From NCBI GenBank assembly GCA_024362935.1, contig JANCRA010000119.1, forward strand, positions 1,139,001 to 1,203,000: a stretch of DNA of 64,000 nt, in the 5' to 3' direction. Made by a program: the position numbers and the translations under genes. The stretch is from Setophaga petechia (taxonomy: Eukaryota > Chordata > Aves > Passeriformes > Parulidae). Of the stretch, positions 52,740 to 63,919 are shown in pieces (position 1 is the first letter of the stretch; every line of letters begins with the position of its first letter). The notes below the pieces were generated by a model. The model did not search any database, was not told where the DNA came from, and saw nothing but the letters and a program-made list of their open reading frames with translations.

Positions 52740-53023
52740 TGTTGCTTTTAAGCGTGGCGACTTAGTTCTAAGTCCAGCACAGTGGCCTAATGCCTAAGCT
52801 CACTCAGTCCATAAGCTCCAAACACCAATGTAGTAGATAACAAATGGCATTTATTCAAGAGTCTAGAAGCTTTTATGGCTTGAGTAACCTGTGTCATTTC
52901 TTTCTGCTCACGTCCAGCTAAGTGCGGCCAAGCACAAAGCAGTGGTCTAACTACAAAGTAAAAAGATATCCTGACTAACTGTACAGCCCGAAATCTTCCG
53001 CACGCAAGCCCTAACTCACCACA
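52740..53023 (-). repeat. 5' LTR of element D
   Basis: 284 bp. About 37 differences from the 3' LTR, of which about 30 are A here against G there in plus reading. A primer site starts two bases downstream on minus (TGGTGCTGAGACC); the tRNA could not be assigned. Confidence 0.88.
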
Positions 53024-53870
53024 ACTGGGGGCAAATGGAATGATGCTGAAAGCAACTGGGAAGAAGTGGGAGTGACTGGGAACAAGCTGGAAGCAACTGG
53101 GATAAACTAGGAGAGACAGGGAGTCACTGGGATCATACTGGAGGCTACTAGGGTCATGCTGGTATTGACAGGGAGCAATTGGGATCACACTGGGGGCACT
53201 GGAATCATACGGGGAGTGTCTGGGAGCAACTGGGATTAGACTGCAAGTGACTGGGATCATACTGGGAGTGGCTACAATCCTACTGGGAATAGAGTGGGTG
53301 TGATTGGACCCTGTCTAGGGGTTACTGGTAGTAACCAGGCCCATGCTGGGAGCCAACTGGGGACATAATTAGAGGAACTGGGTAAAACTGGGGTAAAACT
53401 GGGGGCAAGTGAACCATGCTGAGGGAACTGGGAGTGCCTGGCAATGACTACGAGAATGTTCAGGGCAACTGGGATATACTGGGAGTGTCTGAGACCATCC
53501 GGGTCGTGATTGGGACCACACTGGGAGTGACAGGGAATGTGCTGGGGGAACTGGGAACATGCTGGGGACAAGTGGGAAGGACTAGGGACCTGGTGGGAGA
53601 GACTGGGATCATACTGGGAGTGACTTGGACTATGCTAGGGACAACCGGGAGAACTGGGAACACACTGGATGAAATTGGGAAGAACTGGGACCGTGCTGGG
53701 ATCAAATTGGATCATCATAGGGAATCACTGGGAGGGACTGGGCTCATAATGGGAGCGAATAGGATCCTGCAGGGAGTGAGGGGAAGTGACCAGGCTCACA
53801 CTGGGAGTGATGAGGAAACTGGAAGCACACAGGGGGACCAGCTGGGCTCATACTGGGAGCAGCCACTGCC
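53024..53870. repeat. ACTGGGA minisatellite, right of element D
   Basis: Continuation of the array at 47930-48226: ACTGGGATCATACTGGGAG, ACTGGGAACATGCTGGG. Minus frames of the SMIPVTPS type are repeat translation. Confidence 0.9.
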
Positions 53871-54270
53871 TGCACCTGGACCCCCAAAACACCTCCCGGT
53901 GACCCCTGATGTCCCCCCGAGGGCCATCTGTGGCTCGGCTTTGGAGCCCTACCTGCTCCAAACATCCCCCCCAAAAAAACCCCAAACCCAGGCATCCCCC
54001 GGCAGGTTTGGGCCGAGCTCCCCCTGCCCGGGCACCTGCGGGATGGGGGGCAATGCTCCCGGGGCTGCGGCAACTCCAGGGAGCACCTGGGCCACGAGAT
54101 TCTCCCTCCTCTCTTCTGCTGTGGCTGCTCGGCCTCTTTCTCCCTCCCTCCTCCTCCCCTGTTCCTGAAGGCCGAACCGTGAGGGGAAAGGGGGCAGAGA
54201 AAGGGCGGGAACTGTGAGGGGAAAGGGGGGGGCTCAGGCCAAGGGCGGCAACTGTGAGGGGACACTCTGG
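53871..54270 (-). pseudogene. Zinc-finger-gene 5' module, copy 1
   Basis: Resembles 56700-56930 on the same strand: CCCTCGGGGGGACATC, GGGGGGATGTTTGGAG, GGGTTTGGGG. Beyond it (54165-54260) are GTGAGGGGAAAGGGGGC units as at 60225-60320. No downstream finger exon belongs to it unless it shares the one at 54578-55415. Likely a broken promoter/first-exon unit. Confidence 0.45.
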
Positions 54271-54577
54271 GAGGCGGCACTCTGCAAACAGAACTGCAAC
54301 GGACTGAACATGAACAGGAGAGAAATCAGTAAGTCTGAGAATTTTATTTGTTATCAAATACATCACACAGCCAGCTTCACACAATCCCCAGCCCACCACT
54401 CCAAATTGGGATCCCACTTCTCCCTATCTCCTCCCAACCTCATCTCAGCCTGGTGGCTGTGGAATCAAGTGAGTTTGGTGTGGGATTCAGTTTTTTTGAG
54501 GTGGGATGAGCCTTTCTGGGGTATGACTGAGCTGTTTTCGCTGGGATTTGGGTGCTTTTGAGGTGACAGATCCATCC
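54271..54577. other. No recognised gene
   Basis: Flank between the ZNF 5' module and the ZNF 3' end. Contains an AT-rich ATTTTATTTGTTATC stretch; on minus this gives AATAAAAT, a possible polyadenylation signal for the ZNF pseudogene. Confidence 0.35.
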
Positions 54578-55415
<838 letters not shown>

Positions 55416-56122
55416 CTGGGGGAGGAAGGACAAGGACAGGATGTGATTTGCCTCTGTGCCACAGACAAGGGGAAGGAGATCCCCCACAGCTGTGCTGCAG
55501 CCGGGGCTGTGCTGGGCTGGGAGATGGAGCAGCACAGAGGGGAAAGGGGCACTCATCGGGGCACTTCTCGAGACTGTGCACAAATAACAAACAGCACAGG
55601 ACTGCTAGGAACGCGTCTTGAGCTGTTTTATTTTCCAGCATCAGTCTCATTACATGGTTATGACAATGGGAAGATGCCAGCAGCTCACATCCCAGGTAGC
55701 AGACAAAGAACCTAATATTAAAACTTACTTTAAAAGATTTTTGACCAATCACACAAAGCAAAAGCATATTGACAGTAGTTCCATCCAAGCACACATACCT
55801 TCGATTTAAACAATGCTTGTTTATTTCAGACAAAATACCTGCTTGTAAGCCTTAAAACACAATGCACAGAGCTCCATTAAGCTTGGAACTTTCTAATATC
55901 TTGCTAGATATACTTTTCTGCAGGTTAAGGAGTTTTTCTAGATAAGCGTTAATGCACAGACCATTGTTCTATTTCTCCTTACTTTCTACCTCTTATATAA
56001 TTTATCTGCTGACCAATCTTATGGCTGCTGCAATGCTCTAATCACAGTTCTACTGTCTCTGAGGCATGTCTTTTGCATATTTCCCAAAACCCTCCGATTT
56101 TAAGCATTCCAGAGACACTTAC
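55416..56122. other. Intron of the zinc-finger pseudogene
   Basis: AT-rich in its right part (55620-56040). A long minus frame runs through it only by lack of stops. No element was identified. Confidence 0.5.
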
Positions 56123-56199
56123 TTCCTCCACATCTGCTTCAGTGCCCTGAGGCATCTTCCTCTTCCTCACAGCCTCCCTGGGGCTGGCAATGGGAAATC
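56123..56199 (-). pseudogene. Upstream exon of the zinc-finger pseudogene
   Basis: 77 bp between an acceptor (ACCAG) and donor GAA/GTAAGT. It codes FPIASPREAVRKRKMPQG..ADVEE, the usual segment preceding the [11 protein letters not shown] exon in this family. No stop inside. Confidence 0.65.
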
Positions 56200-57260
56200 C
56201 TGGTTTGGGGGAAAACAAGGGCTGAGCACAGTGAGTCCGAAGGTTCCTCTGCCCAAGTCCATCTCTACAAGTCACCGGTTACCTGGGCTCCAGAAAAACC
56301 ACCCAAACACCAACATTCAGCCCTGAAAAAGCCTCTCAGGGGTTCCCCGTCCCTGCTCCCTCCCCTTTGGTGCTTGGGGGTTCCCCCCTGTCCCAGCTGC
56401 TGGGGTCACGCTTGGATTGGGGGTTCCCCTTCTCCTTGGTGCCCGCCCGGCCCAGGCTGCTGGCAGTGCCAGCAATGCCAAAAGCTCCCCCCTCTTGGCT
56501 CTCCCCATTTCAGGATGCCGGGGCTTTTTGGGCACCCGGGCTCCCTTCTCCCCTCATTCTCTGCTCTGGGCTGCAGCAGCTCCAAGGAGTCCCCCCTGCC
56601 TCTCTCCAGCTTCCTGAGGCTCCCGCCAATGGCGGTGCTCCCCCCTCTCTGGACTCCCCACTTTGGGCTCCTAGGGGACACAGGGCTCTGCTCCTCCAGG
56701 CTGCCTCTGCCGGCAGCCACCACCGCCACCCCCCGATGTTCCCCCGAGGGGCCTTTTCCGCTCAGCCTTGGACTTCTTCATTCTCCAAACATCCCCCACA
56801 AAAGACCCAACCCAGGGATCCCCCGGGATATCTGGGCCGGGCTCCCTCTCCCTGCTCAGCTGCGCGATGGGGGAGCAATGATCCCACAGGTGGCGGTTGC
56901 GAATACAGGCAGAGATCAACCGCGTGGTTCCATCTCCTCAGCCTTGATCCACCTTTGTCCCTCCTCTTCCTCTTCCTCCCACTCCTCCTCTCCCATCTCC
57001 TCTCCTTCTCCCCTTCCATCCCTTCTCCTCCTCCTCTCCCCTAACCCCACCTCTTTCTCCCCCTTCATCCCTTCCCTCCCCCCTCCTCCTCCCCCAGCAG
57101 CAGCCACACCCTCGGTGCCCCGTTCCCGCAGCCCTCGCAGCCCGCGGCAGGAGCGGCGATGGAGCCGGGACAGGTCGGGATAGGCAGCGCAGGGCTCTCG
57201 GCTGCTCCCAGCTGCTGCGGGCGGGGGGAAGCCGGCCCGGGCCAAAGGAGAGGCAAACTG
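56200..57260 (-). promoter_or_regulatory. 5' region of the zinc-finger pseudogene (module copy 2) and CpG-rich start
   Basis: 56700-56930 matches the modules at 53900-54100 and 63920-64000 (GATGTTTGGAGAATGAAGAAG, AGTCCAAGGCTGAGC, CCTCGGGGGAACATCGG). 56940-57090 is a CCTCCTCTCC polypyrimidine tract and 57100-57260 is CpG-rich, fitting a promoter. Exact start unknown. Confidence 0.5.
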
Positions 57261-57399
57261 GGCAAACTGGGGGCTGCACATCCAAACTGGGCCTTGCTGG
57301 GGACCCTGCCTGGCCACTGCCAGCCCTTGGGGCTCCTCTCGGCACATCCACCAGGGGGGAATGCACACAGGGCTGGGGGATCCCAGCAGTGGCAGCACT

Positions 57400-60190
57400 G
57401 CCAGGGACTGGGCTGGACTGGGATCGTACTGGGAGTGACTGGGACTGTAATGGGTTTGTACTGATGTCATGCTGGGATCATACTGGGAGTGAGCAAGACC
57501 ATGAAAGGGGGAAATTGAGACCATGTTAGGGGCAAATGGGATACACTGGGAGTGACTGATTGCATGCTGGAAGTGATTGGAAACAACTGGGTTTATACTG
57601 GGATCAACTGGGATCATGCTGCGGGTGACTGGGATCATACTGGCAGTGAGTGCCACTACACTGAGGCTGACTGGGAGTGCTTGGGAGCAAATAGGATCAT
57701 ACTGGAAGGAACTGGGAGTGCCTGGGAACATGCTGGAGGGAACTGGGCTACACTGGGAGATACTGGGAGGGACTGGAACAAAAGTGAGGATGAAGGAGAG
57801 CAACTGGAACCATGTGGAGCACAACAGGTTCATACTGGCAGGGACTGGGAGCACACTGGGCTCAGCTTTGGATCATACTGGGAGGGACTGGGCTAATACT
57901 GGGAGTATCTGAGAGTGACTGGGAACACACCCTGCACATCATCCCCCATAATGGACCTGACTGGGAGCAACTGGGAGCACACTGGCAGCAAATGGCATCA
58001 TACTGGGACTGACTGGGCTGATCTAGGAAGCAACTGCTGGAGGCAGCTGGGACCATACTGGGAGAGATTGGAAGCAACTGGGATTATACTGCGACCACAC
58101 TGGGAGGGCTGGCATGTGACTGGGATCAAACTGGAGCTTACTGGGATCATACTGGGGTTGAAAGGGAGCGACTGGGATCACATTTTGGGCTACTGGGAGC
58201 AGCTGAGAGAAACTGGGATGATGCTGCAAGCAAACTGGAGGAACTGGAAAGGACTGGATGCCTGCTGGGGGCAACTGGGATATCCTGGGAGTGTCTGTAA
58301 CCATACTGAGGTGACTGGAATCACACTGGGAACAACTGGGACCATGCTGGGGAGAACTGGGATCATGCTGGGGGCAACTGGGAGTGAGTGGGATCATGCT
58401 GGGAGGGACTGGGATCATATAGGGAGTGACTGAGAGTATAGCAGTGGCAAGTGGGTGCTACTGGCATCACACTGGGAGGAACAGGGAGCAACTGAAACCA
58501 TGCTGAGGGCAATTGGGATCCTACTGGGATCACCGTGGAATCACCTGGGCCCATGCTGGGGGAGACTGGGATCATACTGGATCACACTTTCAGCAACTGG
58601 GACTGCACTGAGGGTGACTGGGAGTGGCTGTGAGCAACTGGGATCAGGCTGGAAGCAACTCCAACCAACTGAGAGTGACTGGGAACATGCTGGGGGCAGC
58701 TGGGTTATACTGGGAGAGACTAAAACCATAGTGGGGGTAAATGGGAGCAACTGGAACCATGCTGGGTGATAATGGGAACAGTTGTGTCCATGCTGGGGTC
58801 ATACTGGGATCATTCTGGAACTGACTGGGATTATACTGGGTGTGACTGGAAGAGTTCTGGGAGTATCTGAGAGTGACTGGGATCCTACTGGAACCAGACT
58901 GAGAGTGACTGGAAAGGTGCTGGCCATGACTGGAACCATACTGGGGGTGACTGGGAGCAACTGGGATCATAGTGAAAGTGACTGGGATTGTAGCGGGAGT
59001 TACTGCGATCGTCCTTGGAGCCACTGGGATTGCAAAGGGTGTGAATGGATCCTGACTGGGGGTTACTGGGAGCTGCTGGGTCCATGTTGGGAGGAAAATG
59101 TGGAAACATTGGGAGCAAGTGGGATCAGCTCGAAGGTACTGGAACCAGGCTGAGGAGACTAAGACCACAACTGGGATCATACTGGGAGCAACTGGGACTA
59201 TACTTTGGGCAACTGACAGAAACTGGGATCATGCTGGAGGCAACTGGGAGTAATTGGGAAAGACTGGGATCATTCTGAGGTAACTAAAGCCTTACTGGGG
59301 CAACTGGGATAAACTGGGAGTGTTTATAACCATAGTGGGTGGACTGGAACCACACTGGGAACAGCCGGGACCATGCTGGGGACAACTGGGAGTGAGTGGG
59401 ACCATGCTGGGAGGGGACTGACTGGGACTGTTCTAGGGACAGCTGGGATCATGATGGGATCACAGTGGTAGCAGTTGGATCCATGCTGGGTGAGACTGGG
59501 ATCATGCTGAGAGTGACCGGAATCATGCTGGGATTGACTGGGAGTGGCTGTGAGCAACTGGAATTGTGCTGAAAGCAACTGGGAGAAAGTGGCAGTGACT
59601 GGGAGCATGCTGGGAGTGACTGGAATATACTGGGAGAGACAGGGAGTCACTGGGATCACACTGGAGGCGACTGGGGTCATGCTGGCATTGACAGGGAGCA
59701 ACTGGGATCACACTGAGGGTCACTGGTATCAGACTGGGAGTGACTGGGATCATACTGGGAGTGGCTACAATCATACTGGGATAAGAGTGAGTGTGATTGG
59801 ACCCTAACTGGGGGTTACTGGGAGCTAAAGGGCCCATGCTGGGAGCCAGCTGGGGACATAACCAGAGAAACTGGGAGTAACTGGGATAAAACTGGGGGCA
59901 AGTGAACCATGCTGAGGTAACTGGGAGTGCCTGGCAATGACTATGAGAATGTTCAGGGCAACTGGGATAAACTGGGAGGATCTGAGACCATATGGGTGGT
60001 GACTGGGACCAAACTGGGAGCAACTGGGAATGTGCTGGGGGAACTGGGAATACGCTGGGGGCAAAGGGGAGTGACTGGGGCCCTTTTGGAAGAGAGTGGG
60101 ATCATACTGGGAGTGACTGGGGTAACTGGGAGAACTGGGAACACGCAGGATGAAAGCGGCAGGAACTGGGAGCAACTGGGACCGTGCTGG
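57400..60190. repeat. Long ACTGGGA minisatellite (about 2.8 kb)
   Basis: Degenerate units of 14-15 bp and their doublets: ACTGGGATCATACTGGGAGTG, GCAACTGGGAGTGAC, CATGCTGGGGGCAACTGG. 59540-60190 resembles 53040-53720 in unit order (for example GGCAATGACTAYGAGAATGTTCAGGG), so a large segment of the array has been duplicated. Confidence 0.93.
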
Positions 60191-60345
60191 GAGCAAATTG
60201 CAGCCTCCCTCCTTCCCAAAAGCCGAACCGTGAGGGGAAAGGGGGCGGGGAAAGGGCGGGAACCGTGAGGGGAAAGGGGGCGGGGAAAGGGCGGGAACTG
60301 TGAGGGGAAAGGGGCGGGGCCAAGGGGACACGTGGTCCTAAAAGG
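60191..60345. promoter_or_regulatory. GC-box repeat, ZNF-promoter-like
   Basis: Three units of about 36 bp: CCGTGAGGGGAAAGGGGGCGG and GGAAAGGGCGGGAA, ending GGGGCGGGGCC. GGGGCGGGG matches the Sp1 site. Same units at 54165-54260 next to a ZNF module. No exon follows that I can identify. Confidence 0.55.
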
Positions 60346-60960
60346 GCCCGGTTTGGTTTAAAATCACCCAAAGGCATTTCAAATACAGCTGAAATCCAGC
60401 AGATTTGGCCTAAAATCAGACAAATGGGATTAAAATTATCCAAAGGGGCCTAAAATCCAACTAAAGGGGCCTAAAATTGCCCAAACTGGTTGACACCTCC
60501 CTCAAAATGGCCTAAAATCAGCCTTAAATCTCCAAAATGGGCTTCAAATCCACCCTGAAAGTGCCTGCTTTGGCTTAAAATCTCCCAAAGGAGCCTAAAA
60601 TCCATCCGTTTTTTGCAAAAAATCACCTAAATTGACCTAAAATCACCCAAACCAGCCTGAAACCAACACAAGAGGTCCTCAAATCATCCTAAATGACTTG
60701 GTTTGACCTAAAATTACACAAAGAACCAAAACCCTACTCAAATGGGCCCAAAATCACAAAAAAAAAAAGGTCCTAAAATCACTCACACAAAATTAAATTC
60801 ACCCACATGGCCCCAAATCATCCAAAGGGATCTAAAATCCCCCCTCCAACCCGCCACATTCTGCCTCTATTCAGCCAAAGGGGCCTAAAATCCCCCCTGC
60901 AAGGCTGGGAATGCCTGCCAGGGATCTAAACCCACCCTAAACCTGCCCAGGCTGGCCCAA
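60346..60960. repeat. CCTAAAATC degenerate tandem repeat
   Basis: About 25 loosely spaced units (CAAAGGGGCCTAAAATCC, CCTAAAATCACCCAAA), mean spacing near 25 bp. No gene. Confidence 0.75.
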
Positions 60961-62164
60961 AATGCCCCCGAGGGGCCGAGGCTGAGGCCCAGCCGGGGAT
61001 GGGCTCCGAGCTTGCTCCGGGGAGTTTTGGCAGCGGCCCCAGGCGGGCCTGGGCGGGACTGGGAGGGACCAGTGAGGGCTGGACAGGGCTGGGACATTTG
61101 GGGCTTTGGGGCTGGGGGAGTTTGTTGGGAGTGCAGGGGCGATTATTGGGGTTTTTGGAGAGGATTGGGTTTGGGGGAGTTGGGAACTTTGAGGGATTTT
61201 GTGGATATTGTTGGGTTTGGGTTTAGGGGGTTTTATGGCACTTTGAAGATGTTTTTTTTGGGTGTGATTGGGGCTTTTTTGAAATATTTTGGGGTTTTTT
61301 TTTAATTATGGGGGGGATTGCTGGGATTTTATGGGGATTTGTCGAGATTCTCTTAAGTTTTTGAGGGTTTTGTTGGAATTTCTGGGGGATTTGTGGTGGT
61401 TTTATTGGATTTGTGGAGGCATTTAGTGGGATTCTTTAAAGGTCTAGGTTTTTTGAGGAAAATGTTGGGGTTTTTTGGGGATTTTTGTGGGATTTGGAGG
61501 TGTTTTCTGGGGTTTTTTTGGGTGTTGCCAGGATTTCTTTGGGTCTTGGGGGGGATTTTGTGGGGCTTCATGTGGTTTTGGAGACATCTTTGGGGGATTT
61601 GTGGGGCTAAATTAGGATTATGGAGGGGGGCTGTTGGGATTTCAAGAGATTTTCTGGACTTTTATTGGGATTCTAGGGTGTTCTAATTTTGTGAGATTTA
61701 ATTGGGATTTTTGTGGAGTTTTTGGGACTTTCAGGGGTTTTAAGGAGATTTTGGTGTCTCTCAGCCCCTTCCCCACTCTCGGGGACAATTCCAAAGCCCC
61801 CCCAGACCACCCAAGGCCCCCCAAAATTCCACTAAAACCACCAAAATCCCCTAAAAATTACAATAAGATCCTCCAAAACCCCAGAGAATCCCACAAAATC
61901 CCAGTGGAAGCCACCAAAATAAAAAAAACTCCCAAAATTTTCAAGAAATCCCCCCCCAAGAAACCAAACCCCCTGCAAAACCCCAATAAACTCCCTCAAA
62001 ATCCAAAATCCTCCAAATCCACAACCCACCCCAAAACCCAATAGTCCCCCGAAAAGCCCAAAACTTCCCCCCTAAGCAACAAAATCTGCAAAGGCCCAAA
62101 AAAGCGACCTCCAAATCCCCAAAAACCCTCCCAAAATCCCAAAAAAAAGCCCCAAAATCCCTCT
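60961..62164. repeat. Strand-asymmetric G/T-rich then C/A-rich low-complexity tract
   Basis: 61085-61760 is almost only G and T on plus (GGGTTTTTTGGGGATTTT), while 61770-62160 is C/A-rich (CCCCAAAATCC). The skew switches sharply near 61765. Frames in it are compositional. Confidence 0.75.
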
Positions 62165-62440
62165 AAACCGCCCCAGACTCGCTGGGGCTGTCCTGGATCA
62201 AGGGTACCGGCCTGTGGAACAGGAGCCACTTCAGGGGGCTCTCGGAGCTTTTTGAGGAGGGGGCACGATGGGAAACCCCCCCAAAAATGGGGGGGGGAGG
62301 AACCCCTGCTGTGTCCCCTCTCCCTGAAACCCCCAGACCCCGGTTCAGGGTGGGCCTGGGACTCCCCGGGGCCCCCAAATCTCCCCCAGGACCCTCCTGA
62401 GAGCCCCCAGACCCCAGTCGGGCCCAGCCCAGGATGTCCC
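62165..62440 (-). repeat. Left arm of a long inverted repeat
   Basis: On minus it reads like 63660-63920 on plus: CCCTGAACCGGGGTCTGGG, AAAAAGCTCCGAG, CCCCTGAAGTGGCTCCTG, TGATCCAGGAC. The spacer of about 1.2 kb holds the CCAAT-rich CpG region. Possibly two head-to-head gene copies, each with the short reading PLIQD.PSESG. Confidence 0.65.
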
Positions 62441-62925
62441 CTGAGACTCCCCCAGACCATTCCCAAGACCCCACCCAGGACCCTGCCAGGACCCTCCAGA
62501 CCCCTCCCCAAACCCAACTCAGGCTCCCACAGCCCCCACACCCCCCCCAGATCCCACCAGTACCTCTCCCCAAAACCCCCAAACTCCCCCAGACCCCCTC
62601 CCCAAACCCTTCCAGACCCCCCAAAGCCCTTCCCAAAAACCTCCAAAACCCTCCCAGGACACCCTCAGGACCCCCCAGAGCCCTCCCCAAACCCCCCCCA
62701 GGATCTCCCACGACTTCCCCCCCGAGACCCCTCTTAGAACCCATCCGCACCCCACAGATCCCCCCACAATGCCCCAGGACCCCTCCCAGACCCTCCAGAC
62801 CCCACCAAACCCCCGGACCCTCCCCAAAGTTCCCCCAGACCCCCCGGACCCTCCCCCGCCCCCCCCCCCCTCCCCCCCACCCCGATCCCCTCTCAGGCCC
62901 CTCCCGCTCCTGTCCCGAGCCCGGG
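62441..62925. repeat. C-rich low-complexity (CCCAGACCCC)n tract
   Basis: CCCCCAGACCCCTCCC-type sequence, ending in C runs at 62860-62890. Strong quadruplex potential on minus. Confidence 0.8.
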
Positions 62926-63135
62926 GGGTCCCGGCAGCGGCAGGGAAGGGGGCGCCGCTTCCGGCTCGCCTCTGATTGGCTGGGGCAGCGTGGGAGAGGC
63001 GGGCTTTGGTGAGGGAAGCCACGTCGTGATTGATTGGTTTAGGGACGTGCAGCGCGGTGATTGGTTGGTTCAGGGCGGGGCACACTGCTATTGGCTGGGA
63101 GCCCGGGCACGCCGCGGAGGTGGGAGGTTGTGAAG
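62926..63135. promoter_or_regulatory. CpG-rich promoter with an array of CCAAT boxes
   Basis: Within about 130 bp there are ATTGG elements at about 62975 (TGATTGGCTGG), 63030 (TGATTGGTTT), 63060 (TGATTGGTTGG) and 63091 (TATTGGCTGG), i.e. inverted CCAAT boxes for NF-Y. A GGGCGGGG Sp1-type site is at about 63073 and CACGT/ACGTG cores at 63020 and 63045. It sits between the inverted arms. No TATA. Likely a bidirectional or housekeeping-type promoter; which exons it serves is unknown. Confidence 0.6.
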
Positions 63136-63659
63136 GGAGAGCGGGTGAGGAGGAGCTGAGGTGGAGCCAAGAAAAAAACCTGGGGGAGGGGGGGGGGGGG
63201 TTGGCGTGGGTCTGAAAGGAAATTGGGGATTTTTGGGGGCATAGATGGGAAACACAGGGGTGTGCGGTGGGTTTGGGGGGAATGAAGGGATCTGAGGGGG
63301 CTTTGGTGGCTCTGAGGGGGCTCTAGGGAGCCTTGGGGGAAGCTTGAGAGGGTCTGGAGCATTCTCAGATGGGTTTAGTGGGGATCTAAGGGGAATTGGG
63401 AGGGTCTGAGGGGATTTTGGGGGATTGTGAGAGAAACTGTGGAGTTGTGAGTGGATCTGGGGGGTTCTGAGGTGGGTTTGGGGAATTTGGTGAAGTCTGA
63501 GGGGATTTCATAGGGTTTGGGGAGGGATTGAGGGGTCTGAGGGGGATTTGCGTCAGTCTGATGGATTTTGGGCGGGTCTCAGGTGGATCTGGGGTGAACT
63601 TTGGGGAGAACTGGGGGGAGGTCTGGGAGTCCTGGAGAGGTTTTTGGGGTCCAGGGTGG
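63136..63659. repeat. G-rich (TCTGAGGGG)n low-complexity tract
   Basis: GGGGGATTTGG, TCTGAGGGGATTT units on plus. Mirror counterpart of the C-rich tract at 62441-62925. No gene. Confidence 0.8.
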
Positions 63660-63919
63660 TTCTGGGCCAAACCTGGGGGAGCTCTGGGGGGTTTGGCATT
63701 CCTGAAGGGGTCCCAGGGGAGATTTGGGGGCCCGGGGGGTCCCAGGCCAACCCTGAACCGGGGTCTGGGTGTTTCGGAGGGAGGGGGCACAGCAGGGGTT
63801 CCCGCCTCCCCCCCCCAACGGTTTTTGAGGGTCTCCCATGGTGCCCCCTCCCCAAAAAGCTCCGAGCGCCCCCTGAAGTGGCTCCTGTTTGCCCCCTGAT
63901 CCAGGACGGCCCCAGTGAA
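63660..63919 (+). repeat. Right arm of the long inverted repeat
   Basis: Matches 62165-62440 in reverse. Carries GCACAGCAGGGGTTCC, CCCAAAAAGCTCCGAGCG, CCCCTGAAGTGGCTCC, CTGATCCAGGACGGCCCC. Confidence 0.65.

Larger units (their letters stand above)
48227..53023 (-). mobile_element. Endogenous retrovirus D: class II pol with gamma-type env, internally deleted
   Basis: LTRs of 285 and 284 bp (TGTTGCTTTTA to CTCACCACA) bound a 4.8-kb provirus on minus. ACTGGG flanks both ends, consistent with a 6-bp target duplication, although the host array is itself made of ACTGGG. Inside, pol starts at the connection/RNase H region within about 45 bp of the 5' LTR, so gag, pro and RT are missing. RNase H, integrase and env remain. 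A plus-strand LTR-like insert splits integrase. Confidence 0.88.

Noticed and set aside
48221..53029. ACTGGG flanks of element D as proof of a 6-bp target duplication
   Set aside because: Kept only as consistent evidence, because ACTGGG is the unit of the host satellite and would flank many insertions by chance.
55416..55833. N-terminal extension of the zinc-finger frame (MSEINKHCLN..)
   Set aside because: The zinc-finger exon begins at a clear acceptor at 55415; the extension is intron read-through with no family similarity.
56916..57854. 312-codon minus-strand frame
   Set aside because: Combines satellite translation ([12 protein letters not shown]) with a polypyrimidine tract; no domain or splice logic.
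57400..60190. Possible CRISPR array because of regular repeats
   Set aside because: Units are degenerate, head-to-tail, without unique spacers, and the sequence is vertebrate; it is a minisatellite.
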